Assembly (NCBI GenBank): GCA_020431405.1
Contig: JAGQIK010000651.1
Span: 1 to 49,465 of the forward strand
Length of the DNA: 49,465 bases
Source of the DNA: Myxococcales bacterium
GTDB lineage: Bacteria > Myxococcota_A > Polyangia > GCA-2747355
Reading direction: 5' to 3'
Part shown: positions 40,789 to 47,568 of the stretch, one piece after another
Position numbering within the stretch: position 1 is the first letter of the stretch
Layout of the letters: each line of letters begins with the position of its first letter
The notes under the pieces: model-generated
Databases searched by the model: none
Told to the model about the DNA's origin: nothing
What the model saw: the letters and a program-made list of their open reading frames with translations, nothing else
Position numbers and translations under genes: made by a program

Positions 40789-42267
40789 TTGGGCGGATCG
40801 CTTTTCGGTTGGGCGCTCGCCGTCTACGTGGTGGCCATGTTCGGCGTCAGCCTGTTGGCGCGTCGCGGCATCGAGACCGAGGAGGATTTCCTCGTCGCCG
40901 GCCGCCGTCTGCCGCTGTGGCTGGCGTGGCCGACGCTGTTCGCCACCTGGTTCGGCGCCGGCACGCTGCTGACGGCCACCGACGAGGTCGCAGCGCACGG
41001 GCTGTTCAAGGCAGCGCTCGATCCCTTCGGCGCCGGCGTGTGCCTGCTGCTCGCCGGCGTGCTCTTCGCGCGGCGGCTGTGGGACATGAAGCTGCTCACG
41101 GTCGCCGACTTCTATCGGCGCCGCTTCGGCGCGCGCGCCGAGATCATCTCCGGCATCCTGATGGTGCCCGGCTACTGCGGCTGGATCGCGGCGCAGTTCA
41201 CCGCGCTGGCCAGCGTGCTGACGCTCTATCTCGGCCTCGACGGCACCATCGGCATCTTCGCCGTCTTCATCGTCGGCACCGGCTACACGCTGATCGGCGG
41301 CATGTGGTCGGTGACGCTCACCGACGCGGCGCAGACGGCGCTGGTGCTGATCGGTCTGGTGGTGCTCGGCTACGCGACCTTCGAGCGCTTCGGCGACGGG
41401 TCGTTGGCCGACGGCATCGCGCGCCTCTCGCAGCGCGTCGATCCCAAGAAGCTGGCGATCTTCGGCGACGGCTCTCTGCGCAGCGTGATCTCGTGGATCG
41501 GCCTCTTTTCGGCGGGCGCCCTCGGCAACCTGCCCGGCCAGGACCTGATGCAGCGCGTGTTCTCGGCGCGCTCTGCGAACGTGGCGCGCAACGCCTGCTT
41601 TGTCGCCGGCCTGATGTATCTCGCCTTCGGATTGATCCCGCTGCTGTCGGGGCTCGCCGGCGAACAGATCTTCGGCAAGCGCCCCGACGCGCTGCTGGCC
41701 TACATGGCGGCGCAGCTGCTCTCGCCGTGGCTGTCGACGGTGTTTCTGCTGGCGGTCACCTCGGCGGTGCTCTCGACCATCGACAGCGCGATCCTCTCGC
41801 CAGCCAGCGTGCTGTCGCAGAACCTGCTCGCGCCGCTGCTCAAAGAGCGCGTCAGCGCCATGCGGCGCAACCACCTGTGCGTGCTCGCCATCGCAGTCGC
41901 CAGCCTCGTCATCGCGCTGATCGGCAAGAGCGCCTACTCGCTGCTCGAAGCGGCCTACGAGCTGGGGCTCGTCTCGCTGCTGGTGCCGCTCGGCGTCGGC
42001 CTCTACTCCAAGCGCGGCAGCGAGCGCTCGGCGCTGGCGTCGATGGCGGTGGGCACGGTGATCTGGCTCGTGCACCTGCTGGCTGGCTGGAACATGTTTC
42101 TCAAGCCGCTGCTCGCGCCGCGCGGCGTGCTGCTGCCCACCGGCGTATGCTGTGCAGCGCTCGGCCTGGCAGCGTATCTGCTGGCGGCGAGCAAGGGCGA
42201 AGACGACGTTGGCGCCGACAGCGCCAGCGGTAGCGGCAACGACAACGGCAAAGGTAACGAGGCATGA
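40789..42267 (+). CDS. Sodium:solute symporter
   Basis: 492 residues with about 13 TM helices, SSS family. Typical segments are FLVAGRRLPLW (first helices), WFGAGTLL, GTGYTLIGGMWSV and LGNLPGQDLMQRVFSA. Substrate is not encoded in a clear motif; in this operon an amine, polyamine or amino acid such as GABA is likely. The TTG start lies 27 bases after the dehydrogenase stop. The last codons overlap the ATG of the following GabT gene by 4 bases. A Ser/Asn/Gly/Asp-rich tail ends the protein. Confidence 0.85.
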   Translation: MGGSLFGWALAVYVVAMFGVSLLARRGIETEEDFLVAGRRLPLWLAWPTLFATWFGAGTLLTATDEVAAHGLFKAALDPFGAGVCLLLAGVLFARRLWDMKLLTVADFYRRRFGARAEIISGILMVPGYCGWIAAQFTALASVLTLYLGLDGTIGIFAVFIVGTGYTLIGGMWSVTLTDAAQTALVLIGLVVLGYATFERFGDGSLADGIARLSQRVDPKKLAIFGDGSLRSVISWIGLFSAGALGNLPGQDLMQRVFSARSANVARNACFVAGLMYLAFGLIPLLSGLAGEQIFGKRPDALLAYMAAQLLSPWLSTVFLLAVTSAVLSTIDSAILSPASVLSQNLLAPLLKERVSAMRRNHLCVLAIAVASLVIALIGKSAYSLLEAAYELGLVSLLVPLGVGLYSKRGSERSALASMAVGTVIWLVHLLAGWNMFLKPLLAPRGVLLPTGVCCAALGLAAYLLAASKGEDDVGADSASGSGNDNGKGNEA

Positions 42268-43553
42268 GCAAGAGCCTGTTGGAGCGACGTGACGCCGTGG
42301 TGCCGCGTGGCGTGCCGCTGCTCAGCGACCTGTGCATCGCGCGCGGCGAGGGCGTCGAGCTGGTCACCGCGGACGGCAGGCGGTTGATCGACTTCGCCAC
42401 CGGCATCGGCGTGATGGGCCTCGGCCACGGCGCGCCCGACGTGGTCGCCGCCGTGCAGCAGCAAGCCGCGGCTTTGATGCACACCTGCATCCACGTCGCG
42501 ACCTACGAGCCCTACGTCGCGCTCTGCGAGCGGCTCGCCGAGCTGCTTCCGCACGGCGAGCGCACCAAGGCGCTGCTCGTCAACAGCGGCGCCGAGGCGG
42601 TGGAAAACGCGATCAAGATCGCGCGCCAGTTCACCGGTCGCCCGGCGGTGCTGGCTTTCACCGGCGCCTTTCACGGGCGCACGCTGCTGGCGGCGACGCT
42701 GACCTCCAAGGTCGGCACCAAGCGCGGCTGCGGGCCCTTCGCGCCCGAGGTCTACCGCATCGATTTTCCCGACGCCTTCCGCCGCGGCGACGGGCTCGAC
42801 GAGGCGCGCTTCGTCGAGCGCGAGATCCAGCGCCTGCGCGAGGCCTTCGTCACGGTCGTCGATCCGGCGCAGCTTTGCGCCGTGATCATCGAGCCGCTGC
42901 AAGGCGAGGGCGGCTTCGTGCCTTGCCCGGCGCCGTATCTGCGCGCGCTGCGCGAGGTCTGCGACGAGCACGGCGTGCTGCTGATCTGCGACGAGGTGCA
43001 GTCGGGCTTCTGTCGCACCGGCACCTGGGCCGCCTACGAGCACGCCGGCGTGACGCCGGACCTCTCGACGTGGGCCAAGTCGCTCGGCGGCGGGCTGCCC
43101 ATCGCCGCCGTGGTCGGTCGCGCCGACGTGATGGACGGCGCCGTGCCGGGCACCATCGGCGGCACCTACGGCGGAAACCCCGTCGCCTGCGCCTCGGCGC
43201 TGGCCACCTTGAAGATCATGCAGGAGCGCGACCTCTGCGCGCGCGCGCGCGCCATCGGCGAGACGATGCGCGCGCGCCTCGAGGCGCTGCACAAGCGCTG
43301 CCCGCTGGTCGCCGACGTACGCGGCATCGGCGCGATGATTGCGCTCGAGCTGACCCACGGCGCGCCGCAGCACGCGCCGGCGAGCGAGCAGGCGCGCGCG
43401 GCGATCCTCGCTTGTCGCGAGCAGGGGCTGCTGGTGATCCCCGCCGGCGCGCACGGCAACATCATCCGGCTGCTGCCGCCGCTGGTGGTCGACGACGCGA
43501 CGCTGGCGCGCGCGATGGACGTGCTCGAGGCGGCGGTGCTAGCGGCCGTGTAG
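42264..43553 (+). CDS. 4-aminobutyrate aminotransferase (GabT-type)
   Basis: 429 residues, PLP-dependent class III. Marks are LVNSGAEAVENAIKIAR, FTGAFHGRT, LLICDEVQSGFCRTG and the PLP lysine in TWAKSLGGGLP. It resembles bacterial GabT and PuuE, converting GABA plus 2-oxoglutarate to succinic semialdehyde plus glutamate. A second GABA-type transaminase of a different branch lies in the divergent operon, so the two may prefer different substrates. It is translationally coupled to the symporter. A short ACCGTG x3 repeat (43565-43582) follows the stop. Confidence 0.86.
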   Translation: MSKSLLERRDAVVPRGVPLLSDLCIARGEGVELVTADGRRLIDFATGIGVMGLGHGAPDVVAAVQQQAAALMHTCIHVATYEPYVALCERLAELLPHGERTKALLVNSGAEAVENAIKIARQFTGRPAVLAFTGAFHGRTLLAATLTSKVGTKRGCGPFAPEVYRIDFPDAFRRGDGLDEARFVEREIQRLREAFVTVVDPAQLCAVIIEPLQGEGGFVPCPAPYLRALREVCDEHGVLLICDEVQSGFCRTGTWAAYEHAGVTPDLSTWAKSLGGGLPIAAVVGRADVMDGAVPGTIGGTYGGNPVACASALATLKIMQERDLCARARAIGETMRARLEALHKRCPLVADVRGIGAMIALELTHGAPQHAPASEQARAAILACREQGLLVIPAGAHGNIIRLLPPLVVDDATLARAMDVLEAAVLAAV

Positions 43554-43584
43554 CGTGGGCCGTAACCGTGACCGTGACCGTGGA

Positions 43585-44097
43585 CTAGCTGAGGGACTCG
43601 CGTGTGAGCTCGAGGATCGCCTCGGGCGAGGGGCGGCCGCGCGCGCCCCACAGGTTGGTGATCTTCTCGGTGTGGGTCCAGCGGTAGCGCAGCTCGCCGG
43701 CGCCGTCGAAGATCAGGATCGCCGGCTGCAGGAACGCCTTCTTCGGGTAGTGGCGGATCTCGGGGTGCAGCAGCAGCGACCCGGTGTAGGCCTTGCGCGT
43801 CGAGATCGGCAGATCGAGCGCCTCGGCGCTGCGCAGCTCGGGATCGGCGAGCATGGTGAAGGGCAGGCCGAGGTCGCGGCGAAAGGCGCTCAGCAGCTCG
43901 GGGGTGTCGGCCGAGACGCCGACGAGCGCGGCGTCGAGCTCGGCGAAGCGGTCACGTCGCTTGCTTAGCCCCTTCCAGGAGCTGATGCAGAACGGTCACC
44001 AGCGGCCGCGAAACGGCAGCAGCACGGTGCCCACGTGCTCGGCCCATTGCTGCTCGAGCGCGAAGGGCTTGCCGTCGTGATCTGGCAGCGAGATCAT
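43585..44097 (-). CDS. Probable selenoprotein: AhpC/TSA-type redoxin with UPFC active site (in-frame TGA = Sec34)
   Basis: Read through one TGA (43998-43996) this gives a 170-residue thioredoxin-fold protein. The segment LPFRGRW-U-PFC is the active site of a peroxiredoxin-like family whose usual form is FRGxWCPFC, with the TGA at the first Cys. The remainder (FAELDAALVGVSAD, LPFTMLADPELR, HPEIRHYPKKA) is collinear with that family and shows no frameshift. The ATG at 44097 overlaps the stop of the GNAT-nitrilase gene (TGATG), which fixes the start. A SECIS-like hairpin follows the TGA by 19 nt. Peroxide or disulfide reduction in the cytoplasm is expected. Gene callers would report two fragments; a sequencing error is less likely than Sec. 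Confidence 0.86.
43967..43998 (-). promoter_or_regulatory. Candidate bacterial SECIS element 2
   Basis: After the TGA, AGCTCC (43983-43978) pairs with GGGGCT (43972-43967), six pairs with one G-U, around the loop UGGAA. The loop Gs start 19 nt after the TGA. The loop UGGA is shared with SECIS candidate 1. Confidence 0.7.
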
Positions 44098-45785
44098 CAG
44101 ATCGACCGTGTCTCGCCGTCCTGGGTGGTGAAGACGCAGCGATAGAGATCGGTGCGCCTGTCCTTCCAGTTGGTGGTGGTGCCCGAGTGACGGTGGCGGC
44201 GCACCAGCTCGAGGTCGAGGTCGTGCAGCAGCACCTGCGCGATGTTGGGCGACGCCTCGGCGGCGATGCCGTCCCGCGAAAACGAGATGTCGCACGGCGA
44301 GAGGAGCGCCGACTGGGCGTAGTGGATGTCGGCGTTATCGACAAACGGCAGGTGCCCTACGCAGCCGCTGATCGCGGCGTAGAGGTGGTTTTCGATGCAG
44401 CGCGCCTGCGCGCAGTAGCGTACGCGGTGATAGCCGTTGCGCTCGTCGGTGGAGAACGGCACGAACAACAGGCGCGCCCCCTCGGCGCTGGCGTAGCGCG
44501 CCAGCTCCGGAAACTCGACGTCGTAGCAGACGTTGATCGCCACGCGCCCGGCGTCGGTGTCGAAGATCTCCTGCACGCTGCCCGGGCTGACGCCCCACCA
44601 GCGCCGGTCGTTGGGCGTGATGTGCAGCTTGTACTGCTTGCCCAGCGTGCCGTCGCGGCGAAACAGATAGGCCACGTTGTAGAGGTCGTCGTCCTCGAGC
44701 GTGAACTGCGAGCCGCCGACGACGTTGACGTGGTAGCGCACGGCGAGGCTCGTCATCAGCTCGAGATACTGCGATGTGAACTCGGCGAGGTGGCGCGCGG
44801 CCATCGCGGGCGAGGGGATCTCCTCGGCCACCGCCGAGAGCAGCTCGAGTGTGAACAGCTCGGGGAAGACGATGAAGTCAGCGCGGTAGTCTCCCGCCAC
44901 GTCGACGTAGAACTCCACCTGATGGGCGAAGTCGTCGAAGCTGTAGACCGGCCGCATCGACCACTGCACGCAGCAGACGCGCACCGTCGAGACGGACTTG
45001 AGCTCGCGCCGGCCCTCGGGCACGTAGTCGAGGTTGGTCCACTCGAGGTGCGTGGCGTAGCCGCGCGACTCGACGTCGCTCTTGAGATAGTCCGGGATCA
45101 GCGCGCGCAGCACGAAGCCGTTGGCGAGCTGCGGCGTCAACACCGGGTCGTAGACGTCCTTGTAGAGCACGTAGTCGGCGTATTCGCGCGCGCTCATGTC
45201 TTCGGCGAAGCGGTGATAGCCCGGGATGCGCCCGCCGATGATGATGCGCATCAAGTTGAGGCGGCGGCAGAGATCCTTGCGCGCGTCGTAGAGCCGGCGC
45301 GACAGGCGCATGCCGCGGTAGCCGGGGTGCACCATCATCTCGATGCCGTAAAGCGTGTCGCCCTCGGGATCGTGATTGCGGATGTAGCCGCTGTCGGCGA
45401 TCAGCTTCCAGTTGTGCCACTCGGCGTACTCGGAGAAGTCGACGATCAGGCTGCCCGAGGAGGCGACGAGCTTGCCTTCGTACTCGATGACGATCTGTCC
45501 CTCGGGAAAGACCTCGAGCTGGCTCTCGATGTGGTCGCGATCCCAGACCGGCATGCCGGGAAAGCACTTCTTCTGCAGCACGACGAGCGCTTCGAAGTCA
45601 TCGATGGTCATCGAGCGCACCACCACCTGGCGCTCGAAGTCAGCGAGGTGCAGCTTCTCTTTGCGCCGGATCTTCGGCCGTTCGCCCTTCTTCTTCTTCT
45701 TTGGCTTGTCGAGGGAGCTTTTCTTTTTGGGGCGACGCTTGGCGCGCCCTTCCTTGAGCCTGTCTTTCTTCTTCTTGGGCGTCAT
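44097..45785 (-). CDS. GNAT acetyltransferase-carbon-nitrogen hydrolase fusion (YhcX-like)
   Basis: 562 residues. A strongly Lys/Arg-rich N-terminus (residues 1-45) precedes a GNAT domain (about 50-230; MVHPGYRGMRLSRRL is the acetyl-CoA loop) and a CN-hydrolase domain (about 270-555) with the full Glu-Lys-Cys set: VFPELFT, GKQYKLHITPNDRRWWG and NVCYDVEFPE. The architecture is that of YhcX-type fusions. The hydrolase half would cleave an amide or nitrile-type bond and the GNAT half acetylate an amine, possibly on related polyamine-type compounds. Its stop overlaps the start of the second redoxin gene. The very basic N-terminus is not part of either fold and could bind nucleic acid. Confidence 0.84.
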   Translation of the reverse strand: MTPKKKKDRLKEGRAKRRPKKKSSLDKPKKKKKGERPKIRRKEKLHLADFERQVVVRSMTIDDFEALVVLQKKCFPGMPVWDRDHIESQLEVFPEGQIVIEYEGKLVASSGSLIVDFSEYAEWHNWKLIADSGYIRNHDPEGDTLYGIEMMVHPGYRGMRLSRRLYDARKDLCRRLNLMRIIIGGRIPGYHRFAEDMSAREYADYVLYKDVYDPVLTPQLANGFVLRALIPDYLKSDVESRGYATHLEWTNLDYVPEGRRELKSVSTVRVCCVQWSMRPVYSFDDFAHQVEFYVDVAGDYRADFIVFPELFTLELLSAVAEEIPSPAMAARHLAEFTSQYLELMTSLAVRYHVNVVGGSQFTLEDDDLYNVAYLFRRDGTLGKQYKLHITPNDRRWWGVSPGSVQEIFDTDAGRVAINVCYDVEFPELARYASAEGARLLFVPFSTDERNGYHRVRYCAQARCIENHLYAAISGCVGHLPFVDNADIHYAQSALLSPCDISFSRDGIAAEASPNIAQVLLHDLDLELVRRHRHSGTTTNWKDRRTDLYRCVFTTQDGETRSI

Positions 45786-45835
45786 CGGTCGCCGACATTA
45801 GCACGCGGCGTGTCCCGCAGTTCACGGGCGCGATA

Positions 45836-45884
45836 GGGCGACAGACGTTCACGGTGGCGCCGTGAACGTGAACGCCCGTCGCCC
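45836..45884. other. Large inverted repeat between divergent genes
   Basis: Inner arms GTTCACGG (45847-45854) and CCGTGAAC (45860-45867) and outer arms GGGCGAC (45836-45842) and GTCGCCC (45878-45884) form a two-step hairpin. It lies between the divergent starts of the GNAT-nitrilase gene and the Arg/Cys/Tyr-rich protein gene, so it may be an operator or a leader hairpin. Confidence 0.6.
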
Positions 45885-45924
45885 GGCGCGCAGATAAGAT
45901 TCGTAAAAACAGATGCTTACGCGT

Positions 45925-45940
45925 TGGCACCGGCCGTGCT
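45925..45940 (+). promoter_or_regulatory. Sigma-54-like promoter candidate
   Basis: TGGCACC-GGCC-GTGC keeps the GG-N10-GC spacing of sigma-54 promoters; the -12 box has one mismatch (GTGC for TTGC). It is about 56 bases upstream of the ATG at 45996, which would leave a leader of roughly 45 bases. Confidence 0.38.
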
Positions 45941-45995
45941 CTTACGTTGGTCGCCGCGGCGATGGACGTCGCGCCGAAAGACGAAGGGGTCGCCC

Positions 45996-46382
45996 ATGTC
46001 GAAAACGTCGAACACCACGAGCGCCAGCAGCCGCCGCAGCCACACCGCCCGCATCAGCCTCGGCCTGCTCCTCGCCGCCGCCGCCTTCGCGATCCCCACG
46101 CTCGCCACGTCCGGCTCCGCCGAGGCCGCCTGCTACAACCAGCGTATCTGTCGCCGCAGCTGCAGCCGCATCTATCGCACCCGCTGCAGCACGAGCTATC
46201 GCCGCACCTGTCGCAGCTACACGCGCCGCACGCGCTACTGCCGCTACAGCTTCGGTCGCCGCTACTGCTACACCACGAGCCGTCCCATCGTGCGCTGCAG
46301 CTCGCAGCCCGTGCGTCGCTGCTACAGCGCGCCGTTCAACCGCTGCACGCGCAGCTGCACCTACCGCACGCGCTGCTACTAG
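45996..46382 (+). CDS. Secreted Arg/Cys/Tyr-rich cationic protein
   Basis: 128 residues. A signal peptide (residues 1-44, cleaved after GSAEA) is followed by a mature part of about 84 residues with 23 Arg, 12 Cys and 11 Tyr, and no Lys, Asp or Glu. The Cys appear in repeated short units such as RRSCSR, RTCRSY and RYCYTT, so several disulfides are likely. The even number of Cys and the extreme charge suggest an extracellular structural, coat or antimicrobial-type protein; no family is recognised. The ATG at 45996 has an AAGGGG site upstream. A sigma-54-like site precedes it. Confidence 0.7.
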   Translation: MSKTSNTTSASSRRSHTARISLGLLLAAAAFAIPTLATSGSAEAACYNQRICRRSCSRIYRTRCSTSYRRTCRSYTRRTRYCRYSFGRRYCYTTSRPIVRCSSQPVRRCYSAPFNRCTRSCTYRTRCY

Positions 46383-46434
46383 CCTTGCCCGTCCAGGCGC
46401 CAGGTGCGCAGCTTCGTGATACCTTTTGACGACG

Positions 46435-47505
46435 ATGCTGCTGCGCCTGGCACCGCTTCTGTCCCTGTTGCTCGGTGCGTGCGTGATCGATCTGCCCGAC
46501 CGCGCGCTCTCCGGTGACGGCATTGCCAGCGATAGCGCGCGCGATGGCAGCACGCGCGAGGGCAGCACCGGCGACGGCGTGTCGGCCGACAAAGGGCGCG
46601 ACGGCGGCGGGCCGCCTGGCGAGAACACGCCGCCGCCGCCAGACACGCAGCCGGTGGGCGACGTCACCATCGACGTGGCGCCCAAGAAGTGCACCTCCAA
46701 CGCCGACTGCCTGACGCTGCCGAGCGCCTGCCATCTCGCCGGCAGCTGCGACTTGCAGAGCGGCGTCTGCAACTACCCGACCAAGGACTGCTCGTCGCTC
46801 GACGGCCCGTGCGCCAAGGGCGCCTGCGAGGCGAGCAGCGGCAACTGCGTCGCGCAGCCGATCAACGAGGCGCAGGCCTGCGGCGCGATGAAGACCTGCA
46901 ACACGCCCGGCAGCTGTGGCGGCTTCAGCGATACCTGCGACACCACCGGTACGCGCAGCGTGACGTGTCGCGACTTCACCTGTGTCTCGGGCAAGTGCAC
47001 CGCAGGCGCCGACTACACGACCAACGAGAGCTGCACGCGCAGCACCAACGGTCAAAGCTGCGGCACGTCGACCAAGACCAACTGCGGCGGCTGCGGCGGC
47101 TTCAGCAACACGTGCGACACTACGGGCACGCGCAACTGCACGTGCACGACGTTCGCCTGCAGCGGCGGCTCGTGTCAGGCCAACGCCTCGTCGTGCTCGG
47201 AGTCGTGCACTCGCAGCACCGATGGCCAGAGCTGCGGCAGCCCGACCACCACCAACTGTGGAACCTGCGGCGGATTCACCAGCGCGTGCGACGAGAGCGG
47301 CACGCAGAGCTGTACGTGCACGACCTACGCCTGCTCCGGCGGCAGCTGCCAGGGAAACGGCTCGTCCTGCACGCAAAATTGCACGCGCGTGACCAACGGC
47401 AACCAGTGCAACGTGCAGCAGTGCGCACCTTTCCCCGAGCCGCGTTTCATCCCGATCTGCTGCAGCAACGGCCAGTGCAACCAAAGCTGTGGCCCTTGTC
47501 AGTGA
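46435..47505 (+). CDS. Lipoprotein with tandem Cys-rich repeats
   Basis: 356 residues. A lipobox (LLGAC) and Asp/Gly/Ser-rich linker (about 20-80) are followed by Cys-rich segments. From about residue 160, three repeats of 58-59 residues follow, each built on CGGFxxxCDxxGT, SGGSCQ-type and SCTRSTxGQSC motifs. Such domains are common in secreted myxobacterial proteins and are probably disulfide-rich rods. No enzymatic motif is seen. The ATG at 46435 gives a short signal peptide. A + strand neighbour (47569) starts 63 bases downstream. Confidence 0.78.
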   Translation: MLLRLAPLLSLLLGACVIDLPDRALSGDGIASDSARDGSTREGSTGDGVSADKGRDGGGPPGENTPPPPDTQPVGDVTIDVAPKKCTSNADCLTLPSACHLAGSCDLQSGVCNYPTKDCSSLDGPCAKGACEASSGNCVAQPINEAQACGAMKTCNTPGSCGGFSDTCDTTGTRSVTCRDFTCVSGKCTAGADYTTNESCTRSTNGQSCGTSTKTNCGGCGGFSNTCDTTGTRNCTCTTFACSGGSCQANASSCSESCTRSTDGQSCGSPTTTNCGTCGGFTSACDESGTQSCTCTTYACSGGSCQGNGSSCTQNCTRVTNGNQCNVQQCAPFPEPRFIPICCSNGQCNQSCGPCQ

Positions 47506-47568
47506 CGCGTTGCGCCGTGACCTTCGCGAAGCTGCGTCGGATGCGGTAGGATCGAGCGAGGAGTGGTT

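Noticed and set aside
39160-42075. 971-codon open frame on the minus strand opposite the dehydrogenase and symporter genes
   Set aside because: No recognisable domain and Arg/Ala/His-rich shadow composition; both plus-strand genes have strong family motifs.
43585-43854. Small 89-residue gene at the end of the second redoxin
   Set aside because: Its frame continues without a stop upstream to the TGA and on to the ATG at 44097; it is the C-terminal part of one redoxin.
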